The notes under the pieces were generated by a model that was not told where the DNA came from, did no database searches, and was given only the letters and a program-made list of their open reading frames with translations. From the NCBI GenBank assembly GCA_039527025.1, contig BAAAJN010000004.1:248001-312000 (forward strand): 64,000 bases of DNA, given 5' to 3'. Both the position numbers and the translations under genes were made by a program. This document shows, piece after piece, positions 52,616-60,896 of the stretch. Position 1 is the stretch's first letter, and each line of letters begins with the position of its first letter. Source of the DNA: Microlunatus lacustris (lineage in GTDB: Bacteria > Actinomycetota > Actinomycetes > Propionibacteriales > Propionibacteriaceae).

Positions 52616-54265
52616 ATGACCACCACCGCAGTCGCCCCCGCTCCCGAGCGGACCGGGGACGAGCTCTCCCACCAGCAGATCCTCAAGGTGATGACCGGGC
52701 TGCTCGCCGCCCTCTTCACGGCCATGCTCTCGACGACCATCGTCTCGACGGCCTTGCCGACGATCATGGCCGACCTCGACGGCACCCAGCGCCAGTACAC
52801 CTGGGTGATCACGTCGTCGCTGCTGGCCATGACGATCACCACGCCGATCTGGGGCAAGCTCTCCGATCTGTTCGACAAGAAGGTCCTCGTCCAGCTGTCC
52901 ATCGTGATCTTCGTGGCCGGCTCCGTGGGCGCCGGGCTGTCGCAGACCGTGGCGCCGATGATGGCTTTCCGTGCCCTGCAGGGCCTCGGCATGGGCGGGC
53001 TGGTCGCGCTGACGCAGTCGATCATGGGCGCGCTGATCCCGCCCCGGCAGCGCGGCCGCTACGCCGGGTACATGGGCGCGGTGATGGCGGTCAGCACGGT
53101 CTCCGGCCCGCTGCTGGGCGGGGTGATCACCGACAACGCCAACTGGCGCTGGTGCTTCTTCGTCTGCGTGCCGCTCGCGGTGCTCGCGCTCGTCGCCCTG
53201 CAGATCACCCTGCGGACCCCCGCCGGTCGCGGCGGAGCCCACATCGACTACCTCGGCGCGGTGCTGATCGCCTTCGTCGCCGGCCTCCCGATGCTCTGGG
53301 TGACCTTCGCCGGTTCGGACTACGCCTGGATCTCCTGGCAGTCCGGGGCGTTCCTGGCCGCCTTCGCCGTGGCCGTCGCTCTCGCCGTGCGGACCGAGCT
53401 GAGGGCTCCGGAGCCGATGGTGCCGATCCGCCTGCTGGGCAACCGGACCACGATCTTGATGATCATCGCCAGTCTGGCGGTCGGCGTCGCCATGTTCGGC
53501 AGTGGCACCTTCCTCACCCAGTACTTCCAGCTGGCCGGCGGGCACTCCGCCACCCGGGCCGGCCTGATGACCATCCCGCTGATCATCAGCCAGATGCTCA
53601 CCTCCACCATCGGTGGTCAGATCGTCACCCGGACCGGGCGGTGGAAGCCGCTCATGGTGGTCGGGGCGATCGCCCTGGTCCTCGGTCTGGTCGGGCTCGG
53701 CACCATCGACCACACGACCGGCTACGGGCTCGTCGCGGTGTCCATGGCCGTGCTCGGCGTGGGGGTCGGGGCGCTGATCCAGAACATCGTGCTGGCCGTG
53801 CAGAACACGGTCGACGTCGGCGACGTCGGCTCCACCTCGGCGACCATCACCTTCTTCCGCTCGCTGGGCGGGGCCGTCGGGGTGGCGGTGCTCGGCGCGA
53901 TCCTCGCCAACCACGTCGCCCGCAACATCACCAGCGGCCTCACCGCGGCCGGGCTGCCGGCCGCCGGCGCCGGTTCCAGGGGCAGCCTCGACATCGATGA
54001 CCTGCCGGCCCCGGTCCGGGCCATCGTGCACGTCGCCTACGGCGACTCCTTCGGGCTGCTGTTCGCCATCGCCGCGGTCATCTCGGTGGCCACGCTGGTC
54101 GCCGTCCTGCTGGTCCGCGAGGTCCCGCTGCGCAACACCGTAGGGCTCGCCCCGGCGGCGTCCACCGCTCCGTCGGACGGCGACACCGAGGCGGTGGCCG
54201 AGAGCGCTGCCGGCCCTGTCGGGGGAGAAGCCGGAGCGGAACGAGTCGACCGAGCGGGTCGGTGA
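52616..54265 (+). CDS. DHA2-type MFS multidrug efflux transporter
   Basis: This 549-residue polytopic protein has about 14 predicted membrane helices. It shows the family motif A region GKLSDLFDKKVL, the start MLSTTIVSTALPTIMADL with the D1-type motif, and motif C-like VMAVSTVSGPLLGGVI. Such proteins expel drugs or dyes by proton antiport (EmrB/QacA group). The C-terminal 40 residues are acidic, Ala/Gly-rich and cytoplasmic. It forms an operon with marR and is closed off from nusB by a perfect hairpin. Confidence 0.93.
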   Translation: MTTTAVAPAPERTGDELSHQQILKVMTGLLAALFTAMLSTTIVSTALPTIMADLDGTQRQYTWVITSSLLAMTITTPIWGKLSDLFDKKVLVQLSIVIFVAGSVGAGLSQTVAPMMAFRALQGLGMGGLVALTQSIMGALIPPRQRGRYAGYMGAVMAVSTVSGPLLGGVITDNANWRWCFFVCVPLAVLALVALQITLRTPAGRGGAHIDYLGAVLIAFVAGLPMLWVTFAGSDYAWISWQSGAFLAAFAVAVALAVRTELRAPEPMVPIRLLGNRTTILMIIASLAVGVAMFGSGTFLTQYFQLAGGHSATRAGLMTIPLIISQMLTSTIGGQIVTRTGRWKPLMVVGAIALVLGLVGLGTIDHTTGYGLVAVSMAVLGVGVGALIQNIVLAVQNTVDVGDVGSTSATITFFRSLGGAVGVAVLGAILANHVARNITSGLTAAGLPAAGAGSRGSLDIDDLPAPVRAIVHVAYGDSFGLLFAIAAVISVATLVAVLLVREVPLRNTVGLAPAASTAPSDGDTEAVAESAAGPVGGEAGAERVDRAGR

Positions 54266-54298
54266 TCGGGTCCTGAAGGGCTGAGCCCGTCGACGCGA

Positions 54299-54334
54299 CG
54301 AGCGGCCGCCCCCGGTGCTGGGGGCGGCCGCTCG
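54299..54334. terminator. Strong bidirectional terminator hairpin between MFS gene and nusB
   Basis: A perfect 15-bp GC stem (CGAGCGGCCGCCCCC at 54299-54313 with its complement at 54320-54334) and a 6-nt GGTGCT loop lie between two convergent genes. It is 33 bp past the MFS stop and 19 bp before the nusB stop. No T-run is present. Confidence 0.85.
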
Positions 54335-54353
54335 TCCGTGCTGTTGGGACCCG

Positions 54354-54812
54354 TCAGGCGGACTGGGCGGGGGGCTCCGCGTCGGGCGTCTTGGTGGCGA
54401 GCACCGCGCTGAGCAGCCCGGTGAGGTAGCCCGGCGACTCGTCGGTCGAGAGGTCCCCGACCAGGGCGACGGCCTCGGCCACCGCGACCGGATCCGGGAC
54501 CTCGCCGAAGTCGATCTCGAAGACGGCGATCCGGGCGGCTGCGCGGTCGACCCGCGGCATCCGCTCGACGGTCCAGCTCTTGGCCATGCACGACGCGATC
54601 CGCCGGTCGATCTCGGTCCGGTGCGTGACCACCCCGCGCACCAGCGTGGCGGTGTAGTCCCGGACCGGCGGGTCGGCGCGGTCCGTGCTCGCCGCCAACG
54701 TCTCCAGCGGGTCGTTGCCGCGCAGCTCGGCCTCGAACAAGATGTCGAGGGCGCGCTTGCGGGCCTTGCTCCGGGTGGAGAGAGTGCGGGGCCGGGGGTC
54801 GGGCTCGGTCAT
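54354..54812 (-). CDS. nusB: Transcription antitermination factor NusB
   Basis: NusB binds boxA RNA with NusE during rRNA transcription. The 152-residue all-helical protein has the family sequences STRSKARKRALDILFEAELRG, VRGVVTHRTEIDRRIAS and RVDRAAARIAVFEIDF. I chose the ATG at 54812; the upstream frame is antisense to efp. It follows efp after 16 bp, the standard efp-nusB order. Confidence 0.95.
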   Translation of the reverse strand: MTEPDPRPRTLSTRSKARKRALDILFEAELRGNDPLETLAASTDRADPPVRDYTATLVRGVVTHRTEIDRRIASCMAKSWTVERMPRVDRAAARIAVFEIDFGEVPDPVAVAEAVALVGDLSTDESPGYLTGLLSAVLATKTPDAEPPAQSA

Positions 54813-54828
54813 GCTGCTGGTGGTCAGG

Positions 54829-55389
54829 TCAGCCGACGCGGCCCAGGTAGTCGCCCGTGCGGGTGTCCACCTTGACCTTCTCGCCGTTGGTGATGAACAG
54901 CGGGACCTGGATCTGCAGGCCGGTCTCCAGCGTGGCGGGCTTGGTGCCGCCGGTGCTGCGGTCGCCCTGAAGACCCGGCTCGGTGTAGGTGATGACGAGC
55001 TCGACCGAGGCCGGCAGGTCGATGTAGAGCGGGTTGTCCTCGTGGATCGCGACGGTGGCGACCTGCTCCTCGAGCAGGTAGTTCTTCGCCTCACCCACGG
55101 TCTCGTCGCTGATGGTCACCTGCTCGTAGGTCGAGGTGTCCATGAAGACGAAGCCGGCGCCGTCGTGGTAGAGGTACTGCATGTCGCGGCGGTCCACGCT
55201 CGCGGTGTCGACCTTGGTGTCGGAGTTGAAGGTCTTGTCGACGACCTTGCCCGACAGGACGTGCTTCAGCTTGGTCCGGACCACGGTGTTGCCCTTGCCC
55301 GGCTTGTGGTGCTGGAACCAGACCACGGACCAGAGCTGGCCGTCCAGGTCCAGGACCATGCCGTTCTTCAGATCATTCGTCGACGCCAC
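54829..55389 (-). CDS. efp: Elongation factor P
   Basis: EF-P relieves ribosome stalling at polyproline stretches. The 186-residue protein has the KOW-like N-domain with VASTNDLKNGMVLDLDGQLW, the loop PGKGNTVVRTKLKHVLSGK that holds the residue entering the peptidyl-transferase centre, and two OB domains with AKNYLLEEQV and ITYTEPGLQGDRSTGGTKPA. The GTG at 55389 is the start that matches family length. A DnaA-box-like TTGTCCACA lies about 140 bp upstream. Confidence 0.97.
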   Translation of the reverse strand: MASTNDLKNGMVLDLDGQLWSVVWFQHHKPGKGNTVVRTKLKHVLSGKVVDKTFNSDTKVDTASVDRRDMQYLYHDGAGFVFMDTSTYEQVTISDETVGEAKNYLLEEQVATVAIHEDNPLYIDLPASVELVITYTEPGLQGDRSTGGTKPATLETGLQIQVPLFITNGEKVKVDTRTGDYLGRVG

Positions 55390-55522
55390 GCGCAGAAACC
55401 CTTCGTGATGGGGATGCCCTCCAGGGCAGCCACTCACTCTAGTCGACGCTCGTCGTGCCGCCGACGCCCGTGCTGCTCGCCCTGGTCCGCGCCGCACCCC
55501 CTCGAGCGGGTGCGGCGACGCG

Positions 55523-55531
55523 TTGTCCACA
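55523..55531. other. Single DnaA-box-like 9-mer
   Basis: TTGTCCACA, a sequence matching actinobacterial DnaA boxes, lies in the gap between efp and the lipoprotein gene. It is isolated; no cluster of boxes or AT-rich unwinding region is visible, so this is not an origin. Confidence 0.4.
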
Positions 55532-55605
55532 ACCTCGCTGGCAGGGGCTGACACGAAAGCGGCCTGCGTGGGACTCTGGCCGCTCGCGTACGGGGAGGAC
55601 GTGGG

Positions 55606-56157
55606 GTGAGGGACGGTCGGACGTGGGTCGGCGCCGTCGCGCTGCTGTGCGCGATCGTCCTGGGCGGCTGCACGCCTGACCCTGGCGTGACGCCGTCCCC
55701 GAGTCCCACGGTGTCGTCGGCATCGCCCGTCGAGACGGACGCTGAGCGGCAGGAGCGGCTGGACTACGCCGCCGCCGAGAAGGCGTACCGGACGTTCCGA
55801 GCTGAGTTTGGACGAGTCATGAAGGCGGGTGGCGCCAAGTCCCCGACAATGACCATGAAGCAAACAGCGGGCGGCGACTACCTAGCGGAGTTTTCCGAAA
55901 TCATCCAGGCCTATAGAGGCTTGGGGCTGAAGACGGTCGGCGATGAGCGCATCGAGTACGTTCGACAAGCCGGCTACTCAGCGACGAGAGTCTCCCTCGA
56001 AGTCTGCGAAGATAGCCGCCTCGTTCAAGAAGTCGACTCTGCTGGTAAGTCGTCACCCGCTGGCGAATTGAGGACCGCCTTGATCGAGGTGCGGCGAGTA
56101 GGAGGTGCCTGGAAACTCTGGTCAGGGGAAGGGAAGAAGGTGTCTACTTGCGAGTGA
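55606..56157 (+). CDS. Hypothetical lipoprotein
   Basis: This 183-residue protein has a signal peptide with a lipobox ending VLGGC (Cys22), a Pro/Ser/Thr-rich linker (about 25-42) and a globular domain (about 47-180). The domain recalls nuclear-transport-factor-2-like folds in outline (AAEKAYRTFRAEF; GAWKLWSGEGKKV), but I do not assign it to a family. Two further cysteines (in LEVCEDS and at the C-terminal STCE) could form a disulfide. The middle of the gene uses many A/T-ending codons and is clearly less GC-rich than the neighbours. It overlaps the next gene by 4 nt, so the two are made together. Confidence 0.75.
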   Translation: MRDGRTWVGAVALLCAIVLGGCTPDPGVTPSPSPTVSSASPVETDAERQERLDYAAAEKAYRTFRAEFGRVMKAGGAKSPTMTMKQTAGGDYLAEFSEIIQAYRGLGLKTVGDERIEYVRQAGYSATRVSLEVCEDSRLVQEVDSAGKSSPAGELRTALIEVRRVGGAWKLWSGEGKKVSTCE

Positions 56158-57071
56158 TCAGACTCTTAATGGCACTATTCGTGTCGTTGCTCGTCCTAGT
56201 TTCCGCCACACCCTGGTCTGCGGGAGCGGATACTGGGTCAACCCTGGGCACGACGAAGTTTGGCGCGCGAGTTAAGGCCTGGAAGGAGAGGCAAACCAGC
56301 GACAAGCCGAAGTCGACTCCACAACCAAGCAGGACTAGTGCCACTGCGAGGCCGAAGTACAAGTACCTCCCGAAGGACGAGTACAAGCAGCAGATGACGA
56401 AGTACCGTCAGAAGTTGCAGTCCGCCGTCGAGGCGAACAAGCAGACCCAGGCCGCCTTCGTCCGGTGCATCAACACCGTCGACAGGACCAGCTGTGGGCG
56501 GTTCCGGCAGGACGCGCTCCCTGACCAGCCGAACATCCGCGAAGCCGGCGATCGCGCACCCGCGGCCGCTGCTGAACCAGCCGCTCCCGCCATCACTCCT
56601 GAGCAGGCCGCCTACATCGCCTCAGCCCGGCTCCGGCTCACTGCCCCCGAGCCGGTCATCGGGCCGCCGCCGGAGATCAACGAGTGGGGCCTGGCCGCTG
56701 TCGGCTACCCCCTCTGGCTCTCGGCCGAGGGCGACCTCGACCCGGCTCCGGTCTCCGACGTCGTCTTCGACCTCTCGGTCTCGCTCGACGCCCGGCTCGT
56801 CGAAGTCGTCTTCGACATGGGTGACGGCAACCGGGTCCGCTGCTCCGACCTCGGCACCCGCTGGACCAGGTCCGTCGAGCCCGGCGCGAAGTCACCCACG
56901 TGTGGCTACGCCTACCAGGAGCCGTCGCTGCCCGAAGGTTCCTACACCGTCACCGCGAACGCTGTCTGGGCCATCGACTGGTCGATCAACGGCACCACCG
57001 GCAGCATCCCGTTCTTCCAGGCCGCCAGCACCGAGATCCCGGTCGGAGAGTTGCAGGTCTTGGTCCGCTAG
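56154..57071 (+). CDS. Hypothetical secreted protein with PKD-like C-terminal domain
   Basis: This protein of about 305 residues starts with a signal peptide (LLMALFVSLLVLVSATPWSAGA), then a Lys/Thr/Pro-rich low-complexity part and a Lys/Gln-rich helical stretch (about 65-105). After an Ala/Pro linker comes a beta-rich domain (about 170-303) with LVEVVFDMGDGNRVRC and SYTVTANAVWAIDWSINGT, which looks PKD/Ig-like with a likely disulfide. The GTG at 56154 overlaps the lipoprotein stop by GTGA; a TTG two codons earlier is possible. The first third has relaxed GC, the last third is GC-rich, which suggests a mosaic gene. Function unknown. Confidence 0.75.
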   Translation: MIRLLMALFVSLLVLVSATPWSAGADTGSTLGTTKFGARVKAWKERQTSDKPKSTPQPSRTSATARPKYKYLPKDEYKQQMTKYRQKLQSAVEANKQTQAAFVRCINTVDRTSCGRFRQDALPDQPNIREAGDRAPAAAAEPAAPAITPEQAAYIASARLRLTAPEPVIGPPPEINEWGLAAVGYPLWLSAEGDLDPAPVSDVVFDLSVSLDARLVEVVFDMGDGNRVRCSDLGTRWTRSVEPGAKSPTCGYAYQEPSLPEGSYTVTANAVWAIDWSINGTTGSIPFFQAASTEIPVGELQVLVR

Positions 57072-57098
57072 CAGAAACGGCTGAGGAATAGCCCTCCT

Positions 57099-57152
57099 GA
57101 GTGCTGAATCGGGGCAGCCTGCGGCGCGATCTTCTGCCCCTATCCAGCACTC
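57099..57152. terminator. Long hairpin between the secreted-protein gene and aroB
   Basis: GAGTGCTG (57099-57106) pairs with CAGCACTC (57145-57152), and GGGGCAG (57111-57117) with CTGCCCC (57134-57140). A small internal loop separates the two stems. It lies between convergent genes and includes the last codons of aroB, so it may serve both directions. Confidence 0.7.
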
Positions 57153-58240
57153 ACTGCGGCATAGGTTGCGCGCACCAGCTCTTCCGACGGGCCGGCCAGG
57201 ATCTCGGCCGAAGCCAACCCGTTCAGGACGACGAAGCGCAGGGTGGAGCCGCGGGTCTTCTTGTCCAGGCCCATGGTGACCAGCAGGTCGTCGAAAGCCT
57301 CGGGGTCGTAGCGGACCGGGAGTCCGACGCTCGCCAGCACAGACCGGTGCCGTGCGGCCACCGCCCCGTCCAGCAGCCCCGCACGGCGGGCCAGCTCAGC
57401 GACGAACACCAGCCCGACGCTGACGGCTTCGCCGTGCCGCCAGCGGTACTGCTCGCGCCGCTCGATGGCGTGTCCGAGGGTGTGGCCGTAGTTGAGCAGC
57501 TCGCGGCCGACCTGTCCGCCGACCGACGTCGACTCACGCAGGTCGCGCGACACGACGTCGGCTTTGACGCGGATGGACCGCTCCACCAGTTCCCGCAGCT
57601 CCGGCGAACCCGGCGTCCGACAGGCGTCGGCGGAGGACTCGACCAGCGACAGGATCGCCGGATCGGCGATGAAACCGCACTTGATCACCTCGGCGAGTCC
57701 ACCGACCAGATCGGCGGGGGGCAGCGTGGTCAGGCTGCCGAGGTCGCAGAGCACGCCCGCTGGCTCGTAGAAGGCTCCCACCAAGTTCTTGCCCTCGGGG
57801 GTGTTGATACCGGTCTTGCCGCCCACCGCCGCGTCGACCATGCCCAACAGGCTGGTGGGGACGCTGACGTAGGACACCCCGCGCAGCCAGGTTGCGGCGA
57901 CGAAGCCGGCCAGGTCGGTGGTCGAACCGCCACCCAGCCCGACGACGGCGTCGGAGCGGGTGAAGCCGGCGTGGCCGAGCACCGACCAGCAGGACGCGGC
58001 CACCGTCACCGTCTTGGCGGCTTCCGCGTCGGGCACGTCGATCCGGGTCACGTCGTAACCGGCCGAGGTCAGCACCTGCGTCGCCGACGCCGCCAGCCGG
58101 ACCAGGGTCGGCGGGTGCAGCAGCGCGACCCGCTGGACCTGAGGGCCGAGCAGCCCGGGCAGCTCCCCGAGCAGATCGTGCCCGACGAGCACGTCGTAGG
58201 GCCGCTCGGCCGAGACGGGGATGCGGGTCGTGTCAGCCAC
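57140..58240 (-). CDS. aroB: 3-dehydroquinate synthase
   Basis: This NAD- and metal-dependent enzyme makes 3-dehydroquinate, step two of the shikimate pathway. The 366-residue protein has VVGLGGGSTTDLAGFVAATW, VPTSLLGMVDAAVGGKTGIN, EVIKCGFIAD, and the metal-binding NYGHTLGHAIE. The GTG at 58240 follows AGGAGGAG and overlaps the aroK stop by 8 nt. Last gene of aroC-aroK-aroB. Confidence 0.97.
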   Translation of the reverse strand: MADTTRIPVSAERPYDVLVGHDLLGELPGLLGPQVQRVALLHPPTLVRLAASATQVLTSAGYDVTRIDVPDAEAAKTVTVAASCWSVLGHAGFTRSDAVVGLGGGSTTDLAGFVAATWLRGVSYVSVPTSLLGMVDAAVGGKTGINTPEGKNLVGAFYEPAGVLCDLGSLTTLPPADLVGGLAEVIKCGFIADPAILSLVESSADACRTPGSPELRELVERSIRVKADVVSRDLRESTSVGGQVGRELLNYGHTLGHAIERREQYRWRHGEAVSVGLVFVAELARRAGLLDGAVAARHRSVLASVGLPVRYDPEAFDDLLVTMGLDKKTRGSTLRFVVLNGLASAEILAGPSEELVRATYAAVSAG

Positions 58241-58745
58241 GCGTCTCCTCCTCGGCGGAGGTGAGCAGCAGCTCGACGACCTGCTCGGGCGGAAGGCTGT
58301 CCGTCTCCACCCGCTCGGTCGCCACCTCCGCGTAGAGCGGCGTCCGCTCGGCCAGCAGCTTGATCAGCCGGCCGCGGACGTTGCCGAGCAGCAGCGGGCG
58401 GGCTTCGTTCAGCCCGACCCGTGACACCGCCGTTGCCGCGCTGACCTGCAGCCAGACGACCCGGTGGCCGCGGAGCGCGGTCCGGGTCGCGGCGGAGAGC
58501 ACTGCTCCCCCACCCAACGCCAGCACGCCGGGCCGGTCGAGCAGCTCGGCGGTCACCTGCTCCTCCAGCGCCCGGAAAACCGGCTCACCGTCGTCGGCGA
58601 AGATGGCCGCGATGCTGCGCCCGGTGCGCTCCTCGATCTCGGCGTCGACGTCGGCGAAGGGCACCCCGAGCCGCGCGGCCAGCAGCGCACCGATGGTGGA
58701 CTTGCCGGAACCGGGCGCGCCGACCAGGACGACGGGGCTGCTCAC
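58233..58745 (-). CDS. aroK: Shikimate kinase
   Basis: This enzyme phosphorylates shikimate with ATP. The 170-residue protein has the P-loop VGAPGSGKST (8-17), the shikimate-binding DVDAEIEERTGRSI and LALGGGAV, and the lid region ARPLL. The GTG start overlaps the aroC stop by 4 nt (GTGA) and the stop overlaps aroB by 8 nt, so the three genes are tightly coupled. Confidence 0.97.
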   Translation of the reverse strand: MSSPVVLVGAPGSGKSTIGALLAARLGVPFADVDAEIEERTGRSIAAIFADDGEPVFRALEEQVTAELLDRPGVLALGGGAVLSAATRTALRGHRVVWLQVSAATAVSRVGLNEARPLLLGNVRGRLIKLLAERTPLYAEVATERVETDSLPPEQVVELLLTSAEEETRG

Positions 58746-59953
58746 GCCTGCCCGGCGCCTGGCGCCACCGACAGCCCGCGCTCGGCCACATGCTTCAGGT
58801 AGGCCTCCGCGTTCCGCTTGGTCTCCTCCACCGAGTCCCCGCCGAACTTCTCCAGCACGGCGTCGGCGATGACGAGGGCGACCATGGCCTCGGCCACCAC
58901 GCCGGCGGCGGGCACGGCGCAGACGTCGGAGCGCTGGTGGTGCGCGACCGCGTTCTCCCCCGTCGCCGTGTCGACGGTGCGCAGCGCGCGCGGGACGGTG
59001 GCGATCGGCTTCATGGCCGCCCGGACGCGCAGCAGCTCACCGGTGCTCATCCCGCCCTCGGTGCCGCCGGAGCGGTGGGAGGCCCGGGAGATCCCGCCCT
59101 CGCCGGCGACGATCTCGTCGTGGGCAGCGCTGCCGCGGGTCCGGGCCAGGGTGAAGCCGTCACCGACCTCGACCCCCTTGATGGCCTGGATGCCCATCAG
59201 CGCGCCGGCCAGCCGCGCGTCCAGGCGGCGGTCCCAGTGCACGTGCGAGCCGAGTCCCGGCGGCAGCCCCCAGACCGCGACCTCGACGACCCCGCCGAGG
59301 GTGTCACCGTCCTTCTGGCAGGCCTCCACCTCGGCGACCATGGCTGCGGAGGTGTCCCGGTCGAAGCAGCGGACCGGATCGGCGTCGACCGCGTCCAGGT
59401 CGGCGAAGGTGGGCACGACGCCGGCGGGCGCCGACACGGTGCCGAGCTCCACGACGTGGCTGAGCACCGTGACCCCGAGCGCCTGCTGCAGGAACGCCAT
59501 CGCGACCCGGCCGAGCGCGACCCGGGCGGCGGTCTCCCGCGCACTGGCGCGCTCCAGGACGGGGCGGGCCTCGTCGAAGTCGTACTTCTGCATGCCGGCG
59601 AGGTCGGCGTGGCCGGGCCGCGGCCGCGTCAAGGCCGCGTTGCGGGCCTGACCGGCGAGCACCTCGGCGTCGACCGGATCGGCCGACATCACGGTCTCCC
59701 ACTTGGGCCACTCGGTGTTGCCGACCTGGATGGCCACCGGACCGCCCTGGGTCTCGCCGTGCCGGACACCGCCCAGCACGGTGACCGCGTCGGCCTCGAA
59801 CTTCATCCGGGCGCCGCGGCCGAATCCGAGCCGACGCCGGGCGAGTGCCTCGCCGATGTCGTCGGTGGTCACGCGGACGTGGGCGGGCAGCCCTTCGAGG
59901 ATCGCCACCAGCGCTGGGCCGTGCGATTCTCCTGCGGTCAGCCATCTGAGCAT
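58742..59953 (-). CDS. aroC: Chorismate synthase
   Basis: This FMN-dependent enzyme makes chorismate from EPSP. The 403-residue protein has MLRWLTAGESHGPALVAILEG at the N-terminus, GFGRGARMKFE, HRSGGTEGGMSTGE and the other family motifs, with normal actinobacterial length. I chose the ATG at 59953, eight codons inside the open frame, because conserved sequence begins there. It lies 106 bp after the aroE stop. Confidence 0.97.
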   Translation of the reverse strand: MLRWLTAGESHGPALVAILEGLPAHVRVTTDDIGEALARRRLGFGRGARMKFEADAVTVLGGVRHGETQGGPVAIQVGNTEWPKWETVMSADPVDAEVLAGQARNAALTRPRPGHADLAGMQKYDFDEARPVLERASARETAARVALGRVAMAFLQQALGVTVLSHVVELGTVSAPAGVVPTFADLDAVDADPVRCFDRDTSAAMVAEVEACQKDGDTLGGVVEVAVWGLPPGLGSHVHWDRRLDARLAGALMGIQAIKGVEVGDGFTLARTRGSAAHDEIVAGEGGISRASHRSGGTEGGMSTGELLRVRAAMKPIATVPRALRTVDTATGENAVAHHQRSDVCAVPAAGVVAEAMVALVIADAVLEKFGGDSVEETKRNAEAYLKHVAERGLSVAPGAGQA

Positions 59954-60059
59954 GGGGTTCAGTCTTCCACGCGGCACCCCGAGCGCCCCGGTTCGTCCAC
60001 CCGACCCGACCTGTCAGACGTCAGTCGACCCAGAGGTCAACCCCGTTCTGACAACTCGG

Positions 60060-60896
60060 TCAAGGGTGACCCGAGGAGCGAGCCGCCAGTGCCGCCCGAC
60101 CGGCCGTCTCCAGCGTCTCGGCGGACACGGAGCGGCCGGTCATCAGCTCGACCTGCAGCAGGGCCTGGCCGACCAGCAGGTCCAGCCCGTTGACCACCCG
60201 GCAGCCCGCCGCCTCGGCGGCCACCGCGAGACGGGTCGGCCACGGGTCGTAGAGCGCGTCGAAGACGACCGGGGCGCTGGCCGCGGCGTCCGCGGCCAGC
60301 GGGTCGGCCGCGCCGGCGACCGCGGTGTTGAGCAGGACGTCGGCCGGCGGCAGCGGGGCGTCCCAGTCGCGCACCACCACGGCCAGTCCGAGCGAGGACC
60401 CGAGCTCGACGAGCGGCTGCGCCCGGGCAGGTGTCCGGGCCAGCACGGTGACCTCCCGCGCACCCAGCTGGCCCAGCGAGACGACGGTGGACCGGGCTGT
60501 CGCGCCGGCGCCCAGCACGGTGGCGCGTTCGACGGCGGTCACCCCCGCCCGGCCGAGGGCCCAGACCAACCCGCCGACGTCGGTGTTGTGCAGCCGGGGA
60601 GGCCCGTCGTCGGCGAAGACGAGCGTGTTGGCCGCGCCGACCCGGGCGGCCAGCGGCTCGACCTGCCCCAGCGCCAGCGCGACGACCTTGAGCGGCATGG
60701 TCAGGCTGAGCCCGCGCCAGCTCCGGTCGCAGCCCGCCACGAACGGTGCCAGCCCGTCCTCCGCCAGCTCGAAGCGGTCGTAGCTCCAGTCCAGCCCCAG
60801 CTCCGCGTACGCCGCCCGGTGCAGGGCCGGCGACAGCGAGTGCGCGATCGGCGACCCGAGGACCGCGCACCGGCGCGCGGCGACCTCAGCTGTCAC
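60060..60896 (-). CDS. aroE: Shikimate dehydrogenase
   Basis: This NADPH enzyme reduces 3-dehydroshikimate. The 278-residue protein has LGSPIAHSLSPALHRAAYAEL, LSLTMPLKVVAL (catalytic Lys), NTLVFADDG, the Rossmann VLGAGATARSTV and NGLDLLVGQALLQ. It starts at the GTG at 60896 and overlaps the mltG stop by 11 nt. The alaS-ruvX-mltG-aroE-aroC order is a conserved actinobacterial run. Confidence 0.95.
   Translation of the reverse strand: MTAEVAARRCAVLGSPIAHSLSPALHRAAYAELGLDWSYDRFELAEDGLAPFVAGCDRSWRGLSLTMPLKVVALALGQVEPLAARVGAANTLVFADDGPPRLHNTDVGGLVWALGRAGVTAVERATVLGAGATARSTVVSLGQLGAREVTVLARTPARAQPLVELGSSLGLAVVVRDWDAPLPPADVLLNTAVAGAADPLAADAAASAPVVFDALYDPWPTRLAVAAEAAGCRVVNGLDLLVGQALLQVELMTGRSVSAETLETAGRAALAARSSGHP

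Noticed and set aside
55390..55605. Replication origin
   Set aside because: Only one DnaA-box-like 9-mer, no AT-rich unwinding element, and no dnaA/dnaN/gyrB context.
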